From Sphingomonas profundi (GTDB taxonomy: Bacteria; Pseudomonadota; Alphaproteobacteria; Sphingomonadales; Sphingomonadaceae), in NCBI RefSeq assembly GCF_009739515.1, contig NZ_CP046535.1, forward strand, positions 496,001 to 560,000: a stretch of 64,000 nt of DNA, read 5' to 3'. Position 1 is the first letter of the stretch; each line of letters begins with the position of its first letter. The notes beneath the pieces were generated by a model. It had not been told where the DNA came from, ran no database searches, and saw only the letters and a list, made by a program, of their open reading frames with translations. Both the position numbers and the translations under genes were made by a program. Of this stretch, positions 35,905 through 43,754 are shown piece after piece.

Positions 35905-36537
35905 ATGATCCGCCATGTCGTGATGATCAAGTTCAAGAAGGACGCGCCGCGCGAGAAGATCGACATCTTCCTTGAGGAGGTGAAGAAGCTGCCGCACCTC
36001 AACAAGGAAATTCGCGACTACAGCCACGGCGAGGTCGTCCATACGCGCTATCATAGCGGCGACTTCGATTTCGCCAATTGCTGCGACATCGACAGCTACG
36101 AGGCGATGGAACGCTATATGTCGCACTGGGCGCACCTGCGCATGACGCCGTTCCTGCCCGACATCCTGGAGAACATGATCTCGTTCGACTGGGAGATCGA
36201 CTATTGGGGCCCGGGCTTCGACACCAAGGCGGCCAAGGAGGAGGCCGAGAAGGAGACGGCGCGCGTGCTGCCCCGGCACGACGACCCCGCCAAGGCCTTC
36301 GTCCCCGAGGTGCGTGGCCAGACGAAGAAGCGCGCGATCGAGATGCTGAGCGCCGTCGGCCTGGAGCTGGACCCCGAGGTGGACGAGATCATCGGCTCCG
36401 TCTGGGCGCCGGACCGGATCATGTTCGTGACCCCGGAGGCGGGCGCCGAGGTGGACAAGGGCACGAAGGTGAAGATCGGCATCACCGGCGACTGGCTGAC
36501 CGGCCCCGCCGTGCCCGCCGAAGCGACCGCCTGGTAA
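35905..36537 (+). CDS. Dabb-domain protein fused to a PASTA domain
   Basis: A 210-residue cytoplasmic protein. Residues 1-95 are a stress-responsive A/B-barrel (Dabb) domain starting MIRHVVMIKFKKDAPREKID, with HGEVVHTRY and MERYMSHWAHLRM. A charged linker follows (about 96-130). Residues 132-196 fit a PASTA repeat: FVPEVRGQTKKRAIEML, AVGLELDPEVDEIIG, then VTPEAGAEVDKGTKVKIGI. PASTA is usually extracellular on PBPs and Ser/Thr kinases, and no signal or membrane helix is seen here. GGGAGAG precedes the ATG. It is the first of three closely spaced genes of small alpha/beta-fold proteins. The function is unknown. Confidence 0.85.
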   Translation: MIRHVVMIKFKKDAPREKIDIFLEEVKKLPHLNKEIRDYSHGEVVHTRYHSGDFDFANCCDIDSYEAMERYMSHWAHLRMTPFLPDILENMISFDWEIDYWGPGFDTKAAKEEAEKETARVLPRHDDPAKAFVPEVRGQTKKRAIEMLSAVGLELDPEVDEIIGSVWAPDRIMFVTPEAGAEVDKGTKVKIGITGDWLTGPAVPAEATAW

Positions 36538-36552
36538 GCGAAGGGACACCGG

Positions 36553-36852
36553 ATGATCATTCTGAACGGACGCATCAAGACCTCTCCCGAGGATGTCCGC
36601 GCGCTGGCGGCCGATCTGGTCGCGGGCGTCGCGCGCACCCGCAAGGAGGATGGCTGCATCGAATATGGCTTCGCGCTGGAGGATGCCGAGGCGGGCACGA
36701 TCCTGGTGATCGAGCGGTGGCGCGACCAGGCATCGCTCGACACCCATCTCGCCACGCCCGAGATCGCCGAGCTGTTCGGCAAGTGGGGCGGCCGCTTCGA
36801 GGCGCAGGTGCGCATGTTCGATGCGTCGAACGAGCGGGGCATGGGCGAGTAG
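36553..36852 (+). CDS. Antibiotic biosynthesis monooxygenase (ABM) fold protein
   Basis: A 99-residue ferredoxin-like alpha/beta protein of the ABM superfamily: MIILNGRIKTSPEDVRALAA, EDGCIEYGFALED, ILVIERWRDQASLDTHLATP. Members include quinone-forming monooxygenases, heme-degrading enzymes and proteins of no known activity. It starts 15 bases after the Dabb-PASTA gene and 16 bases before the VOC gene, so the three are almost certainly one operon. Confidence 0.87.
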   Translation: MIILNGRIKTSPEDVRALAADLVAGVARTRKEDGCIEYGFALEDAEAGTILVIERWRDQASLDTHLATPEIAELFGKWGGRFEAQVRMFDASNERGMGE

Positions 36853-36868
36853 AGCGGGGGAGCGAAGC

Positions 36869-37411
36869 ATGAGCGAGCCGGCGAGGATCGTCCAGAATTG
36901 CTATGTCGTCCGCAACCTGGAGGAGGCGTGCGCGCGGATGCACGCCCTCTACGGCATCGGCCCGTTCATCGGCGGGGTGGAGGCGGAACTCTCCGACCAC
37001 GAATATCGCGGCCGGCCCGCCCCGCCGATCCGCCTGCGCGGCGTGTTCGTCCAGTCCGGCGATCTCAACATCGAGCTGGTCGAGCTCGTCTCGACCAGCC
37101 CCAGCGCCTTTCACGACATGTTCGCCGCCGGCGCCGAGGGCTTCCACCACGTCGCGATGTTCTGCGCGGACTATGCGGCGGAGCGGGACGCGATGATCGC
37201 GCAAGGGTATGCGCTGGCGAGCGAGTTCAGCGTCACCTTCGGGCCGGGCGACGTGGCGCAGATCTGCTACCTCGATGCGCGCGACACGCTGGGCCACATG
37301 ATCGAACTCTATCCCGAGCACCCCGTGATCCGCGATATGTACCGCCAGGCGCGCGTCGCGCCGGACGGGTGGGACGGCCAGCGGCTGATCATTCCCTGGG
37401 GCGAGGTGTAG
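36869..37411 (+). CDS. VOC (glyoxalase/dioxygenase) superfamily protein
   Basis: A 180-residue protein with the vicinal-oxygen-chelate fold. It begins with RIVQNCYVVRNLEEACARMH and continues with LNIELVELVSTSPSAF, FHHVAMFCADYAAERD and CYLDARDTLGHMIELYPE. Possible metal ligands are His of FHHVAM and Glu of IELY. ATG 36869 is chosen because GGGGGAG lies just upstream; an earlier ATG at 36821 overlaps the ABM gene and has no good site. Last gene of the Dabb-ABM-VOC operon. The substrate is unknown. Confidence 0.87.
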   Translation: MSEPARIVQNCYVVRNLEEACARMHALYGIGPFIGGVEAELSDHEYRGRPAPPIRLRGVFVQSGDLNIELVELVSTSPSAFHDMFAAGAEGFHHVAMFCADYAAERDAMIAQGYALASEFSVTFGPGDVAQICYLDARDTLGHMIELYPEHPVIRDMYRQARVAPDGWDGQRLIIPWGEV

Positions 37412-37435
37412 GCCGCGGCGCGGGGAGCGCCGGGC

Positions 37436-38296
37436 TCAGCGGAGCGCCAGCAGCCGCTCCGCCTGCTTCAGGTGCGGCCGGTCGATCATGCGGCCGTCCA
37501 GCGAGAGGGCGCCGGCGCCCGGATCGGCGGCGAAGGCGGCGACGATCGCCTCGGCATGGGTGATCTCCGCCTCGGTCGGGGCGAAGGCCTGCTCGATCAC
37601 CGGCACCTGCGAGGGGTGGATCGCCATCATGCCGGTGAAGCCGTCGCGCCGGGCGCGCGCGGCGAAGGCGGCCAGGCCCGACAGGTCGCGGAAGGCGGGA
37701 TAGACCGTCTCGATCGGCGCGACGCCGGCCGCGCCCGCGCCGAACAGGGTGAGCGCGCGGCACATCTGGTAGGGTGCGGTGAAGCTGCCATCCTCCTCGC
37801 GCGAGGTGCTTGCACCGATCGCGGCGGGCAGATCCTCCGCCCCCCAGGTGATCCCGGCCAGACGCGGCGTGACGCCGCCATAGCTGCCGAGCCGGAACAC
37901 GGCGGCCGGCGTCTCGCTGGCGATCGGCAGGATGGCGATGCCGCCCAGCGGCAGCCCGTGCAGCACCTCGCCCCGCGCCAGCGCGTCGTCCAGCGCCGCC
38001 AGCGAGGCGGCACCTTCCGCCTTGGGCAGCACGATGCCGTCCGGCCGGCCCGACATCACGGCGGCGAGATCGTCGTCGCTGAGGCCGCTATCCAGCGGGT
38101 TGATCCGCACGAACAGGGCGCAGCGCCGCTCCGCCGTGGCGAGGAAATCCGCCACCATCCGCCGCGCCTCGGCCTTGCGCGGCGGCGCCACGGCATCCTC
38201 CAGATCGAGGATCAGCGCCCGCGCGCCCAGCCCCAGCGCCTTCTCCATCCGTTCCGGCCGGTCGCCCGGCACGAACAGCAGCGATCGCAGATTCAT
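37436..38296 (-). CDS. HpcH/HpaI aldolase, CitE-like CoA-ester lyase
   Basis: A 286-residue TIM-barrel enzyme. It starts LRSLLFVPGDRPERMEKAL and shows LILDLEDAVAPPRK (metal-side Asp-Glu-Asp), VRINPLDSG, GIVLPKAEG, ASETPAAVF, AGITWGAEDL and GMMAIHPSQVPVIEQAF. CitE-like enzymes cleave or form malyl-, citramalyl- or related CoA esters. The start at ATG 38296 aligns with homologues; a GTG at 38308 overlaps the stop of the phosphatase gene. It converges on the VOC gene. Confidence 0.9.
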   Translation of the reverse strand: MNLRSLLFVPGDRPERMEKALGLGARALILDLEDAVAPPRKAEARRMVADFLATAERRCALFVRINPLDSGLSDDDLAAVMSGRPDGIVLPKAEGAASLAALDDALARGEVLHGLPLGGIAILPIASETPAAVFRLGSYGGVTPRLAGITWGAEDLPAAIGASTSREEDGSFTAPYQMCRALTLFGAGAAGVAPIETVYPAFRDLSGLAAFAARARRDGFTGMMAIHPSQVPVIEQAFAPTEAEITHAEAIVAAFAADPGAGALSLDGRMIDRPHLKQAERLLALR

Positions 38297-38304
38297 CGCC
38301 GGCG

Positions 38305-39996
38305 TCACCGCGACGCCGCCGCGGCGACAGGGCAGGCGGTCGCGCCGATCGCGCCGAGCGCCAGGCAGCGCCCGTCCACGTCGCCCGGCGGCGTGAGGCC
38401 GAGGATCGCGGCGAGCGTCGGCGCGATATCCACCGTCTCCACCGGCAGGAAGCGGGTCTGCGCCGGCGCGCCCTTCCACCAGAACAGGATCGGCACGCGG
38501 CGATCATAGTTCCACACGCTGCCGTGGCCGGCGATGTAGCTGCCCGGGCGCGGCAGCGGCGCCGTGTACGGCCGCGCCGCGACCAGCAGATCGCCGGATC
38601 GGCCGCGATAGGCGCTCTCGGCGAACCGCTCCTGCAGGCTCAGTTCGTCGGGCGCCTTGCCGCGCGGCACCGGCGTGGCGAGGATCTCGTCCAGGGTGAA
38701 GGCGGCGGCGACGTCCGGCTCCCCGGCCAGCGCGCGCTTGGCGGCGGCCAGCATGCGCGGGCGATCGGCGGCGGCGATGGCAGGCACCAGCGCGAGCTCG
38801 TCGAGGCTGCCGGCGAATGGCGCGACGGTGGCGCCGGTCTCCGCCATCACCGCCGCGTTCATCCGCTGGACGATCGCGTCGCCATCGACGCGCCCGGCCG
38901 GATAGCCCTCGGCCGCGAGCCGCTCGACCAGATCGGAGCCGCCATGATCGGCCGTCAGCATCACCAGATAGGGGATCGCCAGCTTGTCCAGCTTGGCGAG
39001 CAGCGCGCCGATGCCGGCGTCAAGGCTGTGCAGCTGCTCGCACATCTCCGGCCCGCGCGTGCCGTAGGCGTGGCCGACATAGTCGGTGCCGGAAAAGCTG
39101 ATCGCCAGCAGGTCCGTCGCCGGGCCGCGGCCCAGGCGGTAATGGTCGATCAGCCGCTCGGCCGCGGCCTCCGTCATCCGGTCGTCTGTGGGGGAGGCCA
39201 TGACGTTGCGCCAGAGATCGGCCGGCTTGTCCGACGTGCCGTAGCCCGCAGGCGGCAGGTCCGAGCGGAACGGCTGGCCGGCGACCGTCCACGTTCCGGC
39301 GGCGGCGCGGCAATCGGCGTGGGCGTAGGTCCAGCGCGGCGGCTTCAGCCAGTTCCCCTTGAGCGAGGTGGTGAGGGCGGCCAGCGGGGCGAGCGCCTTG
39401 GCGCCATCCTCGCCGGGGCGGACATAGGTGGTGAAGCCGTAGCCGGGGAACAGCCAGAACACCCCGTCCGGATTGTGCCCGGCCATGTTGATCGCGCCGC
39501 GATCCTTGCCGGAGACGGCGACGACGCGGCTCTGCGGCGACGCCGCCTTCAGCCACTCGCCCAGCGTGTCGACGCGCAGCTTCTTCGGGCTGACGCCGGG
39601 CGCGGTCTTGTCGTGCGCCAGCTGCACATCGCTGTCGGCGAGGCAGTAGACCGTCTTGCCGCTGGTCTCGTCCCGCAGCGAGTTGGCGACGATGCCGGTC
39701 TTGTTCGGATGGCGCCCGGTGAGCATGGTGGAGTGGCCGGGGCACGTCTCCGTCGCGGCGTGGCTCTGATAGCCGCTCGGATAGACGATGCCGCCCGAGA
39801 GGCGCTTCAGCCCGGCGGTGAAGCGGGGCCGCCACTCCTCGAACAGGTTGGCGCTGAACTGATCGACCGAGATCGCGACGACCAGCCGCGGCGGCGCTGC
39901 GGCCGCCGTTGCCGGCTGCGCGCCTGCCGCGGCGGCGGGCGCGGTGGCGGCGGCCAGGCCTGCCGCCAGGCCGATCGACGTGAGGAAAACGCGCAT
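38305..39996 (-). CDS. PafA-type alkaline phosphatase (Sphingomonas SPAP-like)
   Basis: A secreted phosphomonoesterase of the alkaline phosphatase superfamily, 563 residues. It has a signal peptide, a metal-binding Asp in VVAISVDQFSANL, the nucleophile Thr84 in ATETCPGHSTMLTG, the phosphate-binding Asn in HPNKTGIVANS, the Lys-x-Arg pair in VSGKDRGAI, and C-terminal metal sites in LTADHGGSDL and IAGHGSVW. Thr as nucleophile with a Lys/Arg pair separates the PafA/SPAP branch from PhoA. It probably supplies phosphate from organic esters in the periplasm. Confidence 0.92.
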   Translation of the reverse strand: MRVFLTSIGLAAGLAAATAPAAAAGAQPATAAAAPPRLVVAISVDQFSANLFEEWRPRFTAGLKRLSGGIVYPSGYQSHAATETCPGHSTMLTGRHPNKTGIVANSLRDETSGKTVYCLADSDVQLAHDKTAPGVSPKKLRVDTLGEWLKAASPQSRVVAVSGKDRGAINMAGHNPDGVFWLFPGYGFTTYVRPGEDGAKALAPLAALTTSLKGNWLKPPRWTYAHADCRAAAGTWTVAGQPFRSDLPPAGYGTSDKPADLWRNVMASPTDDRMTEAAAERLIDHYRLGRGPATDLLAISFSGTDYVGHAYGTRGPEMCEQLHSLDAGIGALLAKLDKLAIPYLVMLTADHGGSDLVERLAAEGYPAGRVDGDAIVQRMNAAVMAETGATVAPFAGSLDELALVPAIAAADRPRMLAAAKRALAGEPDVAAAFTLDEILATPVPRGKAPDELSLQERFAESAYRGRSGDLLVAARPYTAPLPRPGSYIAGHGSVWNYDRRVPILFWWKGAPAQTRFLPVETVDIAPTLAAILGLTPPGDVDGRCLALGAIGATACPVAAAASR

Positions 39997-40105
39997 CGGG
40001 AAACTCCTTGGCGCCGCGCGACGCGGCAGTACGGCCGATCCCCGGCCGTAGCTCCGCCATGTTACAGCGCCGTGCCAGCGCCGCGCCAGCCTCTATTCGA
40101 CGGCC

Positions 40106-40855
40106 CTAGAGGGTGGTGGAGAAGGGCGTGAAGTTCGTACCCTCGTCGAAGATGTCGACGCCCTCGCGCCGTTTGAGGAAGCCCACCACCGCGTAGGTCA
40201 GCGGCGTCAGCAGCACCTCCCACGAGACTTTCAGCACCCACTGGGTGACGAGCACCTTGCCGACGAGCGCCGGCGTCCACCCCGCCGCGCCCAGGAAGGC
40301 GAGCGGGTAGAAGATCAGGCTGTCCACCCCTTCGCCGAACACGGTGCTGCCGATCGTGCGCATCCACAGGTGGCGTCCGCCGCTCCACAGCTTCATCCGG
40401 GCGAGGACGTAGCTGTTGGTGAACTCGCCCGCCCAGAAGGCGAGCATGCTGGCGAACACGATGCGCGGCACCTGGCCGAACACCTGCTCGTAGGCGCCCT
40501 GTCCCGTCCAGTCGGCGGCGGGCGGCAGGGCGACGACGATCCAAGACATCGCAGCCATGAACAGCAGCGCGCCGAACCCGGCCCACACGCAGCGCCGCGC
40601 GCGGGCATAGCCGTACACCTCGGTCAGCACGTCGCCCAGCACGTAGCCGACCGGAAAGAACAGGATGCCCGCGCCGAACGGCCAGTCGCCGATGCCGGGC
40701 AGCCGGATCGTCGCGACCTTGCCGGCGCCGATCACGTTGGACAGCAGCAGGATCGTGACGAACGCGGCCATCACGAAGTCGAAGTAGCGCAACGGGCGCG
40801 CGCCCAGCGTGGCGGCGCCGATCGCGGCGGGTCCAGCGGTGTCGCGGCGGCTCAT
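40106..40855 (-). CDS. VUT-family queuosine precursor transporter
   Basis: A 249-residue inner-membrane protein with six or so helices, of the YhhQ/VUT (UPF0013) family, which imports queuosine precursors such as preQ0. Typical blocks are AAFVTILLLSNVIGAGKV, ILFFPVGYVLGDVLTEVYGY, ASMLAFWAGEFTNSYVLARM and FGEGVDSLIFYPLAFLG. ATG 40855 is chosen as it starts just before the first helix. The gap to the alkaline phosphatase gene is 109 bases. Confidence 0.88.
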   Translation of the reverse strand: MSRRDTAGPAAIGAATLGARPLRYFDFVMAAFVTILLLSNVIGAGKVATIRLPGIGDWPFGAGILFFPVGYVLGDVLTEVYGYARARRCVWAGFGALLFMAAMSWIVVALPPAADWTGQGAYEQVFGQVPRIVFASMLAFWAGEFTNSYVLARMKLWSGGRHLWMRTIGSTVFGEGVDSLIFYPLAFLGAAGWTPALVGKVLVTQWVLKVSWEVLLTPLTYAVVGFLKRREGVDIFDEGTNFTPFSTTL

Positions 40856-40868
40856 GCCGGCGAGACTA

Positions 40869-40897
40869 GAGCGGTTTGCGCCTGTGTGGAACCGCTC
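40869..40897. repeat. Short inverted repeat, REP-like
   Basis: GAGCGGTT at 40869-40876 is the inverse of AACCGCTC at 40890-40897, around a 13-base loop. It lies between the divergent transporter and DUF2252 genes. Similar GCGGTT/AACCGC palindromes occur between genes in many alphaproteobacteria, as I recall. I see no second copy in this window, so REP status is a guess. Confidence 0.4.
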
Positions 40898-41055
40898 CGG
40901 TCGGTTGTCTGCCGCGGTTGTCGAACCAGAAGGTAATTCCACCCGCCTTGCGACTGCTCTGATCGGTCGGCGCGCGGCGCAATGGCGCGCAAGGATGTCG
41001 GCCATTCCGGGGCGACAGGATCGGATTGCATGCTAGGGCGCGGACGGATCGGGAG

Positions 41056-42138
41056 ATGATCGTGATAGCGTTCGACGCATCGATGGACGCCTATGAGGCA
41101 TGGCTGCGCGCGCGGCTGGGCGAGGATCTGCGCGAGGACGACCTGGCCGAGAAGCACCGGAAGATGGCGAAGGGGCCGTTCGCCTTCCTGCGCGCGACCT
41201 ACTGGCGCTGGGCGGAGACGATCCTGGAGATCTGCCCCGATCTGGCGGAGGCGCCGGCGGTGCTGGCGATCGGCGACATCCATCTGGAGAATTTCGGCAC
41301 CTGGCGCGATGCCGAGGGGCGGCTGGTGTGGGGCGTCAACGATTTCGACGAGGCGGCGACGATGCCGGCCGTGCTCGATCCGCTGCGGCTGGCCGTCAGC
41401 GCGATGCTGGCGGGCAAGGTGCCGGCCGAGACGGTGTGCGACGCGATCGCGGCTGGCTACGCCGCTGGTCTGGAGGCGCCCGGCGCGACCGTGCTGGAAA
41501 GCGGCCAAGGCTGGCTGCGCAAGGCCCTGCTGCCGCCCGAGGAGGAGCGGGACGGCTTCTGGACGAAGCTGGCGGCGCCGGCGGAAGCGATCCCGCCCGC
41601 TTACGCCGCGGCCCTCCGCGACGCGCTGCCACCGGACGCGACGGACGTCCGCACCTTTCCGCGCTCCGCCGGCACCGGCAGCCTGGGCCGGCCGCGCTTC
41701 GTCGCCCTCGCCACCTGGCGGAACGGGCCGGTGGCGCGGGAGGCGAAGGCGATGCTGCCGCCCGCCTGGTCGCTGCACCATGGCGGCGCCGCCGCGATCC
41801 GCGCCGGCGAGATCGCCGCTGGCCGCTATCGCGCGCCTGATCCGTGCTACCGGACCGGCGCCGGCGACGGCATCGCGACGCGCCGCCTGTCGCCGGACAG
41901 CCGCAAGATCGAGGCGAAGGGCGATCCGGAACGCTTCCTGGCGCGCGACATGCTGGTGGCGATGGGGCATGACATCGCCAGCTGCCACGCGGGCGACGCG
42001 GGCGCGCTTGCCGCCGTGCGCGAGGACTGGCGCGGGCGCCCGCGCGGCTGGCTGGCCGCCGCGGCGACGATCGCCGCCCGCGCCGTCACGCGCGATCAGG
42101 ATGCGTTCGAGCATGCGTGCGGACGCGGGCGGCGCTAG
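41056..42138 (+). CDS. DUF2252 family protein
   Basis: A 360-residue protein of the DUF2252 family, which has a kinase-like fold. The catalytic-loop-like motif is AIGDIHLENFGTW, followed by VNDFDEAATMP (resembling HxD and DFD). Other family parts are KHRKMAKGPFAFLRATYWRW and the C-terminal ARDMLVAMGHDIASCH. The activity is unknown. ATG 41056 follows GGGAG directly; GTG 41062 would be better spaced. The 40898-41055 gap upstream holds nothing else obvious. Confidence 0.85.
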   Translation: MIVIAFDASMDAYEAWLRARLGEDLREDDLAEKHRKMAKGPFAFLRATYWRWAETILEICPDLAEAPAVLAIGDIHLENFGTWRDAEGRLVWGVNDFDEAATMPAVLDPLRLAVSAMLAGKVPAETVCDAIAAGYAAGLEAPGATVLESGQGWLRKALLPPEEERDGFWTKLAAPAEAIPPAYAAALRDALPPDATDVRTFPRSAGTGSLGRPRFVALATWRNGPVAREAKAMLPPAWSLHHGGAAAIRAGEIAAGRYRAPDPCYRTGAGDGIATRRLSPDSRKIEAKGDPERFLARDMLVAMGHDIASCHAGDAGALAAVREDWRGRPRGWLAAAATIAARAVTRDQDAFEHACGRGRR

Positions 42139-42179
42139 CGGCTTGCGGATCAGTCGCGAAACCGATCTAGGAGCAGTGG

Positions 42180-42611
42180 ATGCGCATCTTCACCATCGGC
42201 TACGAAGGCGCGACCCAGGCCGAACTGGTCGCCGCGTTGCAGACCGCCGGCGTGCGCCGGCTGATCGACGTGCGGGCGGTGCCGCTGTCGCGCAGGCCCG
42301 GCTTCTCCAAGAACGTGCTCGCCAACGGGCTGCGCGAGGCGGGCATCGACTATGTCGGCCTGAAGGCGCTGGGCACGCCGCCGGAGGGGCGGGAGGCGGC
42401 GCGGCGGCACGACCATGCGACCCTGGAGCGCGTATATGACGGCCAGCTGGAACTGCCCGAGGCGATGGCGCAGGCGGCGATGATGCTGGATCTGGCGGCC
42501 GAGGCACCCGCCGCCCTGCTCTGTTTCGAGCGCGATCCGGCCGGGTGCCACCGATCGCTGCTGCTGCGCCGCGTGGCGCCCGACGCCGAGGTGATCGACC
42601 TGTTCGCATGA
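42180..42611 (+). CDS. DUF488 family protein
   Basis: A 143-residue protein with the complete DUF488 signature: IFTIGYEGAT, LIDVRAVPLSRRPGFSK, GIDYVGLKALGTPPEGREAA and LLCFERDPAGCHRSLL. The cysteine in DPAGCHR is invariant in this family. The function is unknown. It follows DUF2252 by 41 bases and is probably co-transcribed with it. Confidence 0.88.
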   Translation: MRIFTIGYEGATQAELVAALQTAGVRRLIDVRAVPLSRRPGFSKNVLANGLREAGIDYVGLKALGTPPEGREAARRHDHATLERVYDGQLELPEAMAQAAMMLDLAAEAPAALLCFERDPAGCHRSLLLRRVAPDAEVIDLFA

Positions 42612-42625
42612 GCGGCCGTCGGTTG

Positions 42626-43438
42626 TCAGCCCGCCTTCTGGACGATTATCAGGTATGACGTGGCGATATAACCCTGCATCGCCAGCTTGATGTGACGGCT
42701 ACCCGTCGAGAAATAGGGAGGCTCGTCATAATCGAGATCGTAGCGGTGCGTGCCGAGATCGAAATTGAGCGGCTCCAGCCCGCATCGCATCGGACGCAGG
42801 CTGTAGTCGAGCCGCTCCAGATCCTGCTTGCGGTAGATCACCGCGCCGCCATCGGTCACGGTATCGTCGTTTGAACTGCAATTATACTCGGTGGTGTGAA
42901 CCGCGACGCCGCCTGGCTTCAATAGTCGCATCGCGTTGCGAACGAAGTCGAGCCCCTGATCCAGCCCGCCGAGATGCTCTATCGCGCAGGAACTCCACGC
43001 GAAGTCCCAGCTCGCGTCCGGCAGGCCGCTCAGATCGTTCATGTCGGTCGGCCGGAAACGGACGAGCCGGCGGAACGTCGCCTCGTCAAGATAGCGCGGA
43101 TGGAACAGCGCATCGACGCTGACCGAGTGCTGGCTGCTCTGATCCCAGAATCCGTCCGACATCTCCTCCGGCAGATCGGAGGCGAGCACGTCCACACCGT
43201 ATGACGCGAAGATCGAGGGTAGCGCCTCCATGCCGACGGCGAAGCCGATGCCCGCGCGGCCGGCTTGCAGCATCCCGCGCTCGGCAAGTGCCTGCATGAT
43301 CGCGGACCATTCCCACAGCTTGCGGTAGCTGAGCGGCAAATCGTCGGACACGCCGGCGGGGTGGCCTGTCAGCGTCGCCCAGTGCGCATACCATTCCGTC
43401 TCGAAATGCTCATAGCGGCAGGCCATCGATCCGAGCAT
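42626..43438 (-). CDS. Class I SAM-dependent methyltransferase, lower-GC gene
   Basis: A 270-residue Rossmann-type methyltransferase. AGIGFAVGMEALPSIFASYG is a variant motif I, LASDLPEE is the acidic end of beta 2, and FAWSSCAIEHLGGLDQGLDF and LLKPGGVAVHTTEYN are typical of SAM enzymes acting on glycans or lipids. Codon use is less GC-biased than neighbours, with more A/T third positions, suggesting transfer. It lies 10 bases after DUF952 on the strand of gyrA. The substrate is unknown. Confidence 0.82.
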   Translation of the reverse strand: MLGSMACRYEHFETEWYAHWATLTGHPAGVSDDLPLSYRKLWEWSAIMQALAERGMLQAGRAGIGFAVGMEALPSIFASYGVDVLASDLPEEMSDGFWDQSSQHSVSVDALFHPRYLDEATFRRLVRFRPTDMNDLSGLPDASWDFAWSSCAIEHLGGLDQGLDFVRNAMRLLKPGGVAVHTTEYNCSSNDDTVTDGGAVIYRKQDLERLDYSLRPMRCGLEPLNFDLGTHRYDLDYDEPPYFSTGSRHIKLAMQGYIATSYLIIVQKAG

Positions 43439-43448
43439 GGAGATCCTC

Positions 43449-43754
43449 TCAAGCGTCCAGATGTTTCTCCGCGATCACCGCCGCCAGCGGCAGCACGCCG
43501 TAGACATGGGGGAACAGGGCGCCGCCGCGCGAAACCTCCCACTTCACCGGATCGGCGACCAGATCGAGATCGATCGTCGCCACCACCAGGCCCCGCTGGC
43601 CGGCGAAATGCTTCTCCAGCGTGCCCGCCACCTGATCCCCGGTCGACAGGTGGATGTAGCCGTCCGCCACATCCACCGGCGCGCCGGCGAAGATGCCGTC
43701 GGCGGCGAACGCGGCCCACTGCTCCGCCGTCAGGATCTTGTAGGCGAGGGTCAC
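43449..43754 (-). CDS. DUF952 family protein
   Basis: A 101-residue protein with the DUF952 blocks YKILTAEQWAAF, GYIHLSTGDQVAGTLEKHF and FPHVYGVLPLAAVI. The His-Leu-Ser and Gln residues are the conserved surface. The function is unknown. The GTG start overlaps the gyrA stop (GTGA), so it is translated by coupling with gyrA, the gene before it. Confidence 0.88.
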   Translation of the reverse strand: MTLAYKILTAEQWAAFAADGIFAGAPVDVADGYIHLSTGDQVAGTLEKHFAGQRGLVVATIDLDLVADPVKWEVSRGGALFPHVYGVLPLAAVIAEKHLDA

